Source: Akanthomyces muscarius (taxonomy: Eukaryota > Ascomycota > Sordariomycetes > Hypocreales > Cordycipitaceae). Taken from it: a stretch of 64,000 nt of DNA. Positions 1-11,360 of this stretch are shown here, piece by piece. How positions within the stretch are numbered: position 1 is the first letter of the stretch; the number at the start of each line of letters is the position of its first letter. The translations under genes and the position numbers were made by a program. The notes below the pieces were generated by a model, which searched no databases, was not told the DNA's origin, and saw nothing but the letters and a program-made list of their open reading frames with translations. Where the stretch lies: NCBI RefSeq assembly GCF_028009165.1, contig NW_026611617.1, forward strand, positions 878,001 through 942,000. The letters are read 5' to 3'.

Positions 1-156
1 GCAGCGGCCACGTTGTTTCGTTCCCGCGTGTTATAATGTCGTTGAGGCCTCGAGTTGAAGTTTCTTCTTCATCCCATAGACATCCAGCTCTATGCGCCAG
101 TCCATAGCCACTCCTCGCTTTTTCCCATATTCCTCCCTTCCGCCCATCTCTCTACG

Positions 157-2207
157 ATGGCCCTTCAAGCGTCACAGCTCCCCAGCCTTGAACGGCGACA
201 AGGCCACCAGTCGTCCAACCTAAGTGAAGGGACTTTGATCGAGTACTGGGGTTACGCGGTGCGCGTTTGGCCTTGCACAAATGATGCGGGTACCTGTGGT
301 AGGTCGCACTAGGTCTGGCCCATCATCTCGCCTTGTCCTAACCCAGACCGTGCCTAGAATATCTCGAGGAGATCTACGTGGGTCATCAGCGGGGCATCCT
401 CTATGTCGGTGTGATGACAGCAACTATTTTTGGCCTGGTTCTGATGTATGCCGTGGGATGGCATTTCTGCGCACCACGGCGCGCATTTGAGATTCCAGTC
501 AAGAGCACTGCATCGGACAGCGGCATGCGAAAGCTCGCAAACGCCATCGCCTCGACGGGCAGATATTACTTGCTTCCAGACAGTTGGCGCATCATTTTCG
601 GAAGGACCTCACGCCTTCAAGTTCTCGTCCTCGGTATCCTGTTTGCATATATCTGCATCTTCTCGTTCGTTGGCATCGGGTACAAGGATTGGACGACGCC
701 CCCTTCCAAAACCTACCAGGCGGGTTATCCGGGTCTAACGCAGAGGAGAAGCTGGTTGGGGCCATGGTCTGATAGAATTGGCACGTTTGCTTTCGCATTG
801 ACTCCTTTCTCCGTCCTGCTTTCAAGCAGAGAGTCAATTCTCTCTCTCCTGACTGGCATCCCCTACCAGAGCTTTAACTTCCTTCATCGTTGGCTGGGCT
901 GGATCATCTTGATCCAGGCAATTGCTCACACTTTGGGTTGGACCATCATTGAAGGTTCGATTGCCACTATCGCATAGGCGCTTCAAAGCCAGCTGACCCT
1001 TGCTTCAGTTGTCTTCTACCAGCCGCAGCCTGTAGTGGCTACTACGTGGATTGAACAGCTCTATATGGTGTGGGGCTGCGTTGCGATCCTCTTGATCTGT
1101 ATTATGGCTATCCTCGCAAGTCCTTGGGGGATTAGGGCCACTGGCTATGAGTTCTTCCGAAAGGCTCACTATATCCTAGCGATGTTCTACCTCGGCGCTT
1201 GCTGGGGTCACTGGCACCCGCTAAAGTCATTCATCATCCCAGGTCTTTGCATCTGGTTTGTTGATCGTGGTGCTCGGCTGATTCGATCTTTCCTGATCCA
1301 CTATTCTTACCTGCCAGATGGTTCAATGGGATTTCAAACAGCAAGTGCGGAGATGTCTCTGTTTCGCGATGAGAGCGGCGATGTGGTTCGGCTAGACTAC
1401 CAGTACGCTCATAATGCTTGGAAACCTGGCCAGCACTTCTATCTGTGCTTCGCAAATGCGAGCATCTGGCAGTCGCATCCCTTCACCCCATTAAGTCTCC
1501 CTCTAGAGAAAGATGGTGTCGTACAGCACTCTTATATCTTTAGGGCGAAGAAGGGAGAGTCAGCTAAGATTGCGAAGATGGCCGCAGCACTGGCAGAAGT
1601 CGGAGCACCTCTAACAACACCAGTGGTCATGCAGGGCCCTTATGGAGAGGACCACACTCAGACGCTTTCGCCAGACGTTAATGTGCTGTGTGTTGCAGGA
1701 GGCACTGGCATTAGCTATATTCTTCCGACTCTCCTATGGCTAGCTAGCCAGCCACCAAACCCTAACCGCCACATCGCTCTGGTCTGGTCAGTGCGAAGAC
1801 TTCAGGATGTCGAATGGGTGCGCCAGGAGCTGGGCATCCTCTCACACGCGAAGCAGCACAATATTAGCATCACTGTGCACGTTACGCGGGAGGTGCGCAG
1901 CGAGTCCGTCTCAGCAACTGCAGCTGAGAAGTCTGTGGATATTGCAGCATCGTCAGCGTCATCAAGTAGTGGTGTTGATAGCGTGCTGAACGTTGCAAAG
2001 AGGGAACATCCTGACCTTTCTGTGATTGTGCCGACCTTCGTGGGAGACACCATTAGCGGAAGGACGATGATCTTTGCTAGCGGTCCTGGTGGTATGATCA
2101 GTGATCTGAGACGCTTCGTGGCCGCCGCAAATAGCGGTGCGCGGGTCTGGAAGGGTGACGCATCAGCTGACGTCCAGCTTGTATGTGATAATAGGCTAGA
2201 GTGGTAA
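157..2207 (+). CDS. Ferric reductase-type transmembrane flavocytochrome (FRE family)
   Basis: Predicted plasma-membrane metalloreductase moving electrons from NADPH through FAD and two haems, typically to Fe(III) or Cu(II). Exons 157-298, 358-954 and 1009-2207 give 645 aa. The bis-haem histidines are visible as two pairs 14 residues apart: about H224/H238 (FLHRW, IAHTLGW) and H300/H314 (KAHY, WGHW). The FAD motif HPFTPLSL, NADP motifs GPYGED and GGTGISYILP, and a C-terminal ASGPGG segment follow. About seven hydrophobic segments occupy the first half. The ATG at 157 is chosen because the family signature (Cys-rich loop ending CEY-LEE) forms only when exon 1 joins exon 2. Intron 2 (54 nt) is a multiple of three and contains an in-frame TAG, with weak donor GTTCGA but good branch (CTGAC) and acceptor (TTCAG). 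If not spliced, the gene would be truncated at 975-977. Next gene downstream is a P450. Confidence 0.88.
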
Positions 2208-3625
2208 GCAAGTGTAATGTAGAGAGCCTAAGAACTTGCGGTTCAGGTTTGGGTATAAAAAAACCTGTATATCTATCCCGCTCAGATGTCCGCTAGTAGC
2301 GATTAGTTTATAAGTAGATTTAGTATGATATACAGATTATTGCCATGAGATAGTATAGTTTCCTTGTCTTAACTAAATTGGTCGAGGACACCAGCTCGCG
2401 CTGCGATGCCACGATTTCTTGCCCTCAACGTGGCCCTCCTGCTCCACCGTATGCATATGGAGTTGCCATATGGATCTGCAAGATCATATGTGCACTAACT
2501 TAGTCTTCGAAGGATTCTTTGTCCGTAACTAGTAGGGGAGGAGGACTGCAACCAGCATCCCCTATTCTTATGATGCTGTTGCTCTGATCCGCCGGACCAC
2601 ACCAGTACACGTACCCCGTACTGGTACTTGAGAGCTTCGGTGTTCTGACATGGTATCGGCGCACACCGCAACACTTTAGTTGGGGCCCTTATCACTGGCC
2701 ATGGGGCAGGATCGATCCTTTCACTTCGAGTTAGTCGGTGCCTTTTGCGGTGCGGCTGTCAAGCAGGGGTGACAGTGCAGGACACGTCCCCAGGTTTCAG
2801 CCCACAAAAGGCGTTGTTTACTGGCAACGTTGGTATGTGTTTTTCCGGCTTTTGTGGGTGCACCCCATAAGAGTGTGTCCCCACGAGTGTGCCTGCCTAG
2901 AGCTAGCTTTCTTCTTCAATCAACAGTCTCTTAGATGACTAATAAACTGCTCTGCGTGACAGCGGCTTTTCCACATAACCCCTAACTAGGTAGTGCCCTC
3001 GAGTTGCCACTACAGTGAAGGTCTGTCTTTTTAAACTATCTCTTTGTGCGGGACACACTTATGAGCGGCCAGCGTGAAAACCCCTATTCTTGAATGATCA
3101 AATCTGAACAATGTCCTCATTTGCGCCTTTCCAACTGCCATGCCCCAAAGCCGATGCGTGATTACTTACGAAGCAATGCTGTGGATATGTTCCCCCGAAA
3201 GACCGAGCCACCTAGGCCAGCTAGCATGCCCCGTTGTCTTGGACGGACGAACCTGCGCAATTTATCTGGCCGATGCCGTGCAATAATGCGGCCGTTGCAA
3301 GCTCGGTATATCCCCCGCAGACAAAAGGCATATTGGCCAAACTCTTGGCAGCCTATCATAGTCGAGCTTATACGTAGTAGCACTCACGTAATTCTCCCGG
3401 CTGTATTGCCAGTATACTGAGTAGCTCTGCGGATTGTCGGGCTAACGGCCACCCCGCAATGGAGAGACGTAGCAACTATGTAGTAAATGCGCCTCAGAGA
3501 GTTCGTTTGGATCCGCCCCGCCTCCGCTTCCACGGCTATTATTGGCGGATGTGAAAATAAAACCCCATTCCCCCGGACTTGCGTAATGGGAAGAGAAGTA
3601 TCAATACACCATTACCTCTGTAGTC
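2208..3625. other. Intergenic, FRE to P450
   Basis: About 1.4 kb without a supportable gene. The first 150 bases are AT-rich and probably hold the ferric reductase 3' UTR. A 108-codon frame at 3094-3420 has unlikely composition and no recognisable motif. The last few hundred bases should contain the P450 promoter, but no clear TATA element is seen. Confidence 0.6.
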
Positions 3626-5276
3626 ATGGGTATCATCGAAGCCATATTGGATCGCGCCTCCGTCAAGTCAGTTCTGACCTTTGCCATTGGCGCCCTTGTC
3701 GTCCGACACATCGTCCTTCGTTGGCACGAACGCAATCGTATCCGTCGGCTTGGCGAGCGAGGCAAGAGCCTTGAGACCTTGGTACCGTGGGGTATGTTGC
3801 GTCCGCGCATGCTCGAGCCGAGCGTTGCTAATGGGGGTGTATACAGGACTCGACTTTATTTATTCAGCTGTTACGGCTACTGCCAATCATAAGAATCTCG
3901 AATGGTGGCATGACATGTTCAGTAAAGCTGGCCGTTGGACGCTTGAGACTCGCGCGGTCAATCAGCGTCTGATTATGACTGCGGACCCTGAAAACATAAA
4001 AGCCATTCTAGCAACACAGTTTTCCGATTTTGGCAAGGGAGAGCCATTTCACAGAGATTGGCAGGACTTTTTGGGCGACAGCATCTTCACGACAGATGGC
4101 ATGATGTGGCAAAATAGTCGCCAGCTGATCCGGCCTCAATTCACACGTGATCGAGTGAGCGACCTTGAATGCTTCGAGCAGCATATGGGAACGCTTTTTC
4201 GCACCATCGCTAATGGCGGACCGCTCGATGGCGCAAACCAGGCCGTGAGCTCCAGTGCCAACGGCAAGGTGCTTGACATTGCGGACCTTTTCTTTCGCTA
4301 TACACTCGACGTGGCCACCGAGTTCCTGCTTGGTGGCGATGTTCAATCTTTGACCACTGTTGACCAGGAATTTGCGAAAGCTTTCAACGACGTACAGCGG
4401 CTCCAGAATATTCTCGCGCGTTCTGGTGATTTGCGCCCGTGGATCCCCAAAGCCAGTTTCTGGAACGGTCTGACTGTCATGAACGAGTTTGTGAATCACT
4501 TTGTTGATATGGCTCTACGCCTGAAGCCCGAGCAACTCCAGAATAGCAAGTCGAGCAAGCAGTACACATTCCTCCACGCCGTGGTGGGGACTACCCGTGA
4601 TCGCAAAGTCTTGCGAGACCAAATTGTTGCCGTTCTTCTCGCTGGCCGCGATACCACTGCCAGCACGTTATCTTGGGCCATGTATGAGCTGGCGCGACAT
4701 CCAGAGTGTGTTGCGAAGCTGCGTCGCGAAATCCTCGAGACAGTCGGTGCCGACAGCCTTCCGACCTACGACCACCTCAAAAATATGCCTTACCTCAAAG
4801 CCGTCATTAATGAAACTCTTCGTCTCTACCCCGTTGTGCCATTCAACGTGCGTCTCGCGCTCAAGGATACGACGCTGCCACGCGGTGGCGGCGCCGACGG
4901 CACCGAGCCGTTGGCAGTGCTCAAGGACACTCCCATCACTTACTCGACACTGGTTATGCAACGCCGGCCGGATCTGTACCCGGCGCCCTCGGCAGAGTTT
5001 GCACACTCGGACATGTTCAGCCCAGAGCGCTGGGAACGTTGGCACCCCCGGCCGCACGAGTACATTCCGTTCAACGCTGGCCCGCGCATCTGTATTGGCC
5101 AGCAGTTCGCGCTAACCGAGATGAGCTATGTGCTTGTCCGGCTGTTTCAGCGCTTCGACTTGGTGGAGAGCCACATGGGACCTATTGATGGTGGCAAGCC
5201 TGTTCTCAAGGCTGAGATTGTGTTGTCGCCGGGCCAGGGCGTACATTTGTCCTTTCACGAGGCGGTTAAATCTTAA
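3626..5276 (+). CDS. Cytochrome P450, CYP52-like (fatty-acid/alkane hydroxylase type)
   Basis: Predicted ER-anchored monooxygenase. Exons 3626-3791 and 3847-5276 (55-nt intron, GTATGT..ACAG) give 531 aa, normal for the family. The N-terminus has a hydrophobic stretch (about residues 14-27) followed by basic residues. The splice creates PWGLDF, matching the (G)IDF segment that opens CYP52-type proteins. The I-helix reads LLAGRDTTAS, the K-helix NETLRLYP, and the haem loop FNAGPRICIGQQ with Cys near 471. AGRDTT plus the overall order point to the CYP52 clan, whose members usually omega-hydroxylate alkanes or fatty acids; the true substrate is unknown. It lies between the ferric reductase and a convergent acyltransferase, so a joint lipid-modifying role is possible but unproven. 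A degenerate 14-bp tandem repeat begins just after the stop codon. Confidence 0.9.
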
Positions 5277-5278
5277 CA

Positions 5279-5390
5279 AGATACACTTGCACAAACATAC
5301 TTGAACAAATACGTTTGGCAGGGATGCTTGACCGATACGCTCGAACAGGTGCACTTCAATAGATGCGCTTGAAGAGCAGCTCAACCAGGT
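5279..5390. repeat. Degenerate ~14-bp tandem repeat after the P450 stop
   Basis: About eight diverged units of roughly 12-16 bases share the core ATACnCTTGAACA. They start three bases after the stop codon and probably lie in the 3' UTR. Confidence 0.55.
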
Positions 5391-5890
5391 ATCAAACAGA
5401 AAAACGCGGCTAATGTTTTGTATACCTCTATAATAGTCCGTGCTTATGCTTACAGTAGCCTCACAAGCTCTCCGTGGGGCGACCTCCACTATAACTGCGA
5501 AGCTTCTCTAGTTTCGCAACCATACCGCTGTCAAAGGGAGTGATTTTACCAGAACCGTTAATCAATCTCTTCTTGCTGGCTACAGGTCATATCATCACGA
5601 AAGTGTAAAAACATCGTGCTCCATGTGTGCTTCCAGCTCAGGGCTCAGATAATCATCCCACCTTGGCTCTTCCGCCCAGCCATCACTACTTGGCGACGCA
5701 ACTTTCCAATTCAAACGGCAAATCGGGCCCCTATCTTTAGTCGGTATTATTTCCATTTCGGCAAGGCTTCAGGTCAGGACATAAAGCAGAAATACGACGA
5801 GATATAGGGAGGAATTAATATTTATAAAAAACTGTGCCGCTTATTAACGTGTCTACTAGAGCATGGGGAGGGTATCGTTTCTTTACGTGA
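5391..5890. other. Convergent intergenic region
   Basis: About 500 bases between the 3' ends of the P450 and the acyltransferase. AT-rich with short homopolymers near 5820; no gene seen. Presumably both 3' UTRs and terminators. Confidence 0.5.
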
Positions 5891-7493
5891 CTAATATCCG
5901 AATGCTAAGCTGGATTCCTCCTCTAGCCACACACCCGTTGACAGAAAATTCAACCATCCTCGCAAGTCTCTTTCAAAACGGGCTGCAACACTTCTAACAT
6001 ACTCACTTAAGCCAAACTGCCATGTCAGGTCGATGCACATGTCTCCGCCTTTGGCAGTGATGATGCTGATTGTAAACAACGGCCTTCCTACCTCTGCACA
6101 GATGGAAAAGATGGCATGTGTTATGGACCACATCTTTGAGGGTTCAGGTTTGGCTCGTGAGTTATCGGGTGGCAGCCCATCTATAATCCCGAGATTGGTT
6201 ACCATCCAGGACTCATTCCGAGGCTTCCCGAGGGACTTGGCTTTTCGTTTTCTCCAATCACCGCCAAACTTGACCAACGACATGATATCATTCTTCAACC
6301 CAAGACTGAGTTTGGCTTCAATGTCGGCTCGCACTGTCTTGGCTGCCGCCCAGACCATATTCTCCAAGTGCTGTATGCCGTTGTCCTGAAGGGGTTTGGC
6401 CATTTTTGCAAGCTGCTCCACTTCATACTCTGTCCATTTATGCCCCAAAACAGTAACTATATTAGCTACCGTATTTTGCGGATTCATCTCAACATGCGAC
6501 ATTGAAATTGGTTGATCTGGCATGAAACGACGAAGATCCATGGCCGTTGTGCTGGTAAAAGATGCCCGCCCGTCCTCGGACAGTGTTTCCCAATACAGTG
6601 AAGCAAAAGCGATTCCATGAATGAGAGCGGTGATTGTAGTTTGATGGTCTCTGCAGACTTCAACTATTCTCCTCGCCTTCATAGCGCAAAGGCGGATGGT
6701 TCTCCTCTCTGTCTGGACAGGCGCAGCCTTAAACGGCCCCCATAAAGTCTGAGTATGTGTCGGCTTCGATATCAACCATTTGGGACCGAGTTCATTCCAT
6801 ATTGTAGACAGCGTGTAGCGCAGGGTTCGAGTCATCTGGCCCATATGTTCCATTGGGGGAGGGAATGCTTTGCCGTCGTCTCTCAAAGTGAGAATATACC
6901 CTGACAAGTTCGGGATGTCAACCGGGCTGTTCAAACATGACAAAAGGGTTTGGTGAATGATTTTCGCCCCAGTTCCGTCATGCATGGTATGCCTCCAAGT
7001 ATAGACAACGTCTACAAAAGTAGAACTTGGTGGCCGCATAACGACCAGCCTCCAGCCAGGGTTGGTGGCAGGGTCCATAAATTTCTTATCCAGTTGTTCA
7101 GACAGAATTTGATCTGCCACTATTGGGTATTCATCTGGTGCTTTCATGACACGCCATTGGATCATGTCGTCTAGGTTTAGCCTTTCAAGTCGTACAAAGG
7201 CTGGCTTCTGCACCCCTTGTTCCAAAAGGCCAACCTGGAGCAAAGGATGATGAAGCACTACCTGTGCAACGGCATGAATAAAAATGTCCTTGAACGACTC
7301 AAAGTCCAAGCCTTGACCAGGAAGTACGTATCGACAGGTAACCGCAGTACCACGATAGTGATCTATTGATATACCTGCTTCCAAGTACTCCTCGCTACAG
7401 CAATCAGTATGTTGTGCAAGCCTCTACACAAGGTTGTTGTACTTACAAGGCCCCTAATGTCCTGATCGTAGTACATGATGGTGGCTGCGGCAT
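5891..7493 (-). CDS. Alcohol acetyltransferase / condensation-fold acyltransferase
   Basis: Predicted CoA-dependent acyltransferase of the AATase / chloramphenicol-acetyltransferase-like fold, moving an acyl group to an alcohol or amine; substrate unknown. Exon 1 is 7447-7493 and exon 2 is 5891-7394 (52-nt intron, GTAAGT..TGTAG), giving 516 aa. The start at 7493 is chosen because splicing produces IRTLGAFEEYLEAG, the N-terminal signature of fungal AATases (R-x-LG-x-xE-x-Y). The catalytic HxxxDG motif is present as HTMHDGTG near residue 150. A second family feature, the C-terminal LxWQFG segment, is also visible. No signal peptide. The gene is convergent with the CYP52-like P450, which could supply a hydroxylated substrate (inference). 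Confidence 0.82.
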
Positions 7494-7630
7494 TTTCGCG
7501 TGAAGAATATGTAAAATCGGAAGAAGAACCTTTCGTTCAAATAGTCAATACTAGTTACTGTATAATACAATGGGCAATTATTATATCAGGTCCTGTTGGC
7601 ATGAGTGCACCGTATTTATTCTCAAAAGCT

Positions 7631-7842
7631 TCGGACGCGAGGCAGCCGAACGGTCCCGCTTCTAACCCCAAAACCTTGGACACCAGGCAGCCCGAGGGTC
7701 CGGCTTCTACAGTGCCTCCAGGTAATACCGAGCGCTAATGTATGGCGATTTGGTGGCAGTTTGCTCGGAATTACCTTCAACCCACTGTCACCCCGAAACC
7801 TTGGACGCTAGGCAGCCCGAGGGTCCCGTTCCAGGCAATGGC
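7631..7842. repeat. Three imperfect copies of a ~35-bp GC-rich repeat
   Basis: Copies at 7631-7669, 7669-7721 and 7794-7842 share a core of the form CTTGGAC, three variable bases, AGGCAGCCCGAGGGTCC, and CTTCTA in the first two. Spacing is unequal, so this is dispersed within the promoter region rather than a strict tandem array. Nature unknown. Confidence 0.6.
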
Positions 7843-8779
7843 GCGCAAAACACTCCACTGGGCTGTCAAAGCGGTCGACAGAAGTGTGTTGGCAGCAGGC
7901 CTGTCTCGTGACAATTTCAGAAGCATTTGCTAGGATGTGGTTAATTTTATCTCACTCTATTGCGTCCATTAAGGCGTGTAAGTGTTCATCGGAAAGAGCG
8001 CACAACAGCGTCGATTTTAAGCACTGTAGAACGGTGCCCTTTTCGCTACCAGGCTTAACTAGTGATTATATCAGAGCAGTTTGGCATGGTGGTGGCGGGG
8101 GCGGCGCGAGATGATACGGGCCAGCGGAAGGACGCAATCTACGGGTCATTCATATAGTACGTTTGGAAACAAGTAATGCCGACGTATTCACTGCGCCGGT
8201 GACTACCTGGGCGATTTCTAGCAGCACCGCCGCTACCGGCCTCGGGTCAGTTGGCATCGCCTGCGAAAATAAGAGTTGGCGGTTGGAAATCCGACAGCCA
8301 GCGGGTCGGAACTTGCAGCCGACGGAGGGGGCGAGCGGACCTCCCACATGTTGCACAACACGTCGTAATATTTGTCTTTGATTGTCTGACAACGTACCTC
8401 GAGTACATGTACATGGATACAGAGACTGGCGAATAGCAGTATGCCAAACGGACACGGACGTACGCGGCAAGGGTGAGGCTGGCTAGCGACTGCGACAAGC
8501 CACCGCAAACCTCGAGTACGGCTGCAACGACGTAGTCGGTCACCATCACCCGATGAGTGGGCAGCTGGAAGTTTGAGCCTTGTATCAATCTAGAATAACA
8601 TCATGATTATGTACTGAAATATCCCCTGGGTATAGAATCGCCTCGACCAGCCCGACGCTGTGAATGCACGCTGATGACCCCACGTATATGAAAGAAAATA
8701 TCCTAAAAGAGCTCAACAGAAAAGTGAAAGGGAACTCTGATCATCAGCGAATGGGCTCCAAAAGTGAAGCCATTCCGTA

Positions 8780-8808
8780 AACACACACAAAGACACACAC
8801 ACACACAC
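8780..8808. repeat. CA microsatellite
   Basis: A run of mostly AC/CA dinucleotides interrupted once by AG, just beyond the 3' end of the cyclin gene. Confidence 0.8.
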
Positions 8809-8818
8809 CATCGTATCC

Positions 8819-9967
8819 TCAAGCCGCCACTTCGCGCGGCTTCCTCTCGAGCCGCAGCGTCGGCACCTCGTCCATGCCGCGCAGCGCCCGCGCGGCCCTG
8901 CCCTCCCGCAGCACGGCCCAGTGCGCCTGCAGCGTCTCCTCGCGGACGACGAGGTCAAAGCCGGCGAGGAAGCAAAACGAAATCTCGAGGCGCGCCAGCT
9001 CCGTCTCGCTGACGCCGCCGACGCGCGCAAACTTGCCGTGCGGGTACGACAGGTCCTCGAGCGCCTTCATGGCCACGCGCAGGCCCGCGAGCACCAGCCG
9101 GTGCGCGTTGCGCCGCGTCACGGGGATGGCGCGCTCCTCGACGGCGAGCCGGTGGATGTACAGCGACGCGGCCAGGTACACGGCCGCGCTCATCGGGCAG
9201 AACTGGTGCAGCCGCAGGAGGTACTGGTGGATGCTGATGGGTGGCTCGTTCTTGCTGTAGAACTTGCGCGTGATGGCGCCGTGCTGCAGGTTGATGGGCT
9301 GCGCGTCGGAGCCGACGATGATGTACGGTGTCGGCGACGGCGCCGATGATGTGTCTGTGGTGGCTGCCGGTGGCGAGGGCCGCCGTGCCGCCTGTGGCTT
9401 CAGCGTCACACCGTCAATCTCGTCCGTGTCCGGCTCGTCCGGCGCCGCGCCGCCGGCTTGGCTGGCCAGACGCGCCGAGATGGCTGCGCTGTACGCCTGT
9501 AGCTTCGTCTTGCTGCCGCCGGCGTGGTCTGGCGCCTCGTCGCTCGCCGGCCGCTTCCCCGTCACGGGGGGTGTCGCTGTGCTGCTGGGCTTTTGCTGCT
9601 GCTGCTGCTGCTGCTGCCGCAGCCGCGCCAGGTTCTTTTCCGAGTGCGACCGCACAATGCTCTCCTTTTCGGCCTGCAGACCGCTCATCTGCGGGTCGGT
9701 GGGCATGCGCGGGGGCGGCGTGGGCGGGATGTCGCCCGTCATGTGCACGAGCAGCTCGACGCTCGCGCTCAGCAACCGCAGCGCCTCGGCGGCCGGCAGC
9801 TTGAACAGGTCCTGCGGCGCGTCGTCGGCGGCGGTGGCGGCATCGTCGACGGCGACGGCGAGGGATGGGTCGGAGGAGGGTACGGGCGGTGGCGGCGGCT
9901 CGTGGATGCTCGCGCTGCTGGCGGCTGATGTGTCGGTGGCCGCCGCCGAGTCCTGTGGTGCGTCCAT
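8819..9967 (-). CDS. Pho80-type (Pcl6/Pcl7-like) cyclin
   Basis: Regulatory subunit of a Pho85-class cyclin-dependent kinase, a family linked to phosphate signalling and glycogen metabolism. Single exon, 382 aa. The first 220 residues are low-complexity: Pro/Ala/Ser-rich, a poly-Gln run of eight near residue 120 and a short basic stretch. The cyclin box is about residues 225-365, from ITRKFYSKNEPPISIHQYL through YLAASLYIHRLA to FARVGGVSETELARLE, which is diagnostic for the Pho80 group. The strongly GC-rich coding sequence leaves the opposite strand open for more than 300 codons, but that frame has no family match. The start at 9967 is the first ATG of the frame. Probably a conserved core gene rather than part of the accessory regions beside it. 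Confidence 0.9.
   Translation of the reverse strand: MDAPQDSAAATDTSAASSASIHEPPPPPVPSSDPSLAVAVDDAATAADDAPQDLFKLPAAEALRLLSASVELLVHMTGDIPPTPPPRMPTDPQMSGLQAEKESIVRSHSEKNLARLRQQQQQQQQKPSSTATPPVTGKRPASDEAPDHAGGSKTKLQAYSAAISARLASQAGGAAPDEPDTDEIDGVTLKPQAARRPSPPAATTDTSSAPSPTPYIIVGSDAQPINLQHGAITRKFYSKNEPPISIHQYLLRLHQFCPMSAAVYLAASLYIHRLAVEERAIPVTRRNAHRLVLAGLRVAMKALEDLSYPHGKFARVGGVSETELARLEISFCFLAGFDLVVREETLQAHWAVLREGRAARALRGMDEVPTLRLERKPREVAA
9592..9619. repeat. CTG/CAG trinucleotide run in the cyclin gene
   Basis: About eight trinucleotides that encode the poly-Gln tract of the Pho80-type cyclin on the minus strand. Likely length-variable between strains. Confidence 0.85.
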
Positions 9968-11360
9968 CGTTGGGTTGCTCGACGTAGCACGGCCCAGCCG
10001 TCGCGCAGAGGTCCTAGATCAAAGACGCTCTATCGCTGTTTCGGAGTCGTCTAGTAATGCGCGGGAAAGAAGGCTGTGGGATGGAAGTCGTGTCTATGTC
10101 GTTGGGGTCGTCTTAGGCCGGGCGCATCTGGGGCGCGTCGCGTTGAGAAGAAGAGTCGTGTACGTTTCTGTTCATCATCTCATCGGGCAGCGTGGCATGA
10201 AAAGCACGATATGAAGTGGCCGCCCGTTCAACCAATACAAGCGGAGCGAAGAAACTGTCAATGACAAGTCCGGCAGCGTCGACGAGAGAAATTATTAAGA
10301 CTTGTGCAGAGTGCAGAGGGGCACGAGGCCGACGAGCTGGCGGGGCATTTTGGGGAATGACTTGTGGAGATTTTTTTTTTCTTCCTTGTAACTATCTACT
10401 TGGTCCCGGAGGAATCTTGTCAGACGGCATGGGTCGTTGCCCGTCAAACTTTGCATTCTAGGGCGCTACGAGCGGTGTCTAGACTGGGCAACTGGGCGAG
10501 AACTTGCCGCCAGAATCTTGGTCTCCTTTTAAAAGTCGCCGTGCCGTCTGCGGTCGTGGTCTAGTATCACGGGTGTATCACGGCGCTAAAGACTTGGAGA
10601 CGGTGGCTTAACATGACAGCAGTGAGACATATTCTTCCGACTAGTTACGAGTCAAGCACATTGGATGCCTGCTGGGATCCTCGTCAGCTTATACTAACAA
10701 AGAGCACAGCGCCGGGTTTGCTCGTTCGATAATTCACTGGAATCTTGCCAAGTCTGCAAGTATGCAGCCTGATCTTCAATACTGCAACTAAAAGTCGCCT
10801 CTTTGTAATTGTGTATAAAAATAGACATCCCCGGTCCAGATCCTGCGCCGTCCCACACTATATATTAGGCGGCAGAATTAACACTAGTCGCCGATCGCAG
10901 CCTGCGGCCTCCCCTCCCTTCATGTAGCCTCACATCACCACATGTGCATCCCCAGAATCATGGATTTTCCCCTTTTCCGCATCATTATCGCGACAGCTTT
11001 CCCTTCCTGTCCAGGTCGCACTGACCGCCCGCAAGAAGCTAGACCCGGTCCCTGTGTGCATGAGACGTGGGGCGGTACGGGCGGCAATCGGACGCCTCCG
11101 CATTGTAATACGAGGTGCTTAAATGATCCCGGCCAGATCCATAGCAAGGGTTTTCCGAGCGGGTGAAGGGAAGTGCAATGCGCTATTTGTGTTACATCAG
11201 ACCGGCGAGGACGTGCGGGCACTCTTTGCCACTGCCTGCGCTGTAAGGCAGTCATATACGAGATGAACGGGGGTGTTATTATACACTGCGTGCCTGTTAC
11301 ACAAGAAACTACCGTCTCAGATTTAATGGCCTCGTATTCCTCCACCAGCCCAGCCCAGTG
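9968..11360. other. Intergenic, cyclin promoter region
   Basis: About 1.4 kb between the cyclin start and the 3' end of the next minus-strand gene. It should hold the cyclin promoter and the 3' UTR of the Zn2Cys6 gene. Short open frames at 10935-11345 show no motif. No gene seen. Confidence 0.5.

Larger units (their letters stand above)
7494..8818. other. Intergenic, acyltransferase to cyclin
   Basis: About 1.3 kb. It holds three imperfect short repeats (7631-7842) and a CA microsatellite (about 8780-8808). Several frames around 8150-8590 on the minus strand are open in parallel, typical of GC-rich non-coding DNA, and none shows a motif. No gene is supported. Confidence 0.55.

Noticed and set aside
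3094..3420. 108-codon plus frame between the reductase and P450
   Set aside because: Arg/Pro/Cys-rich random-looking translation, mirrored on the other strand.
9264..10214. 316-codon plus-strand frame opposite the cyclin
   Set aside because: Antisense shadow; composition is Ser/Ala/Gly-rich and low complexity, while the minus strand has a clear cyclin box.
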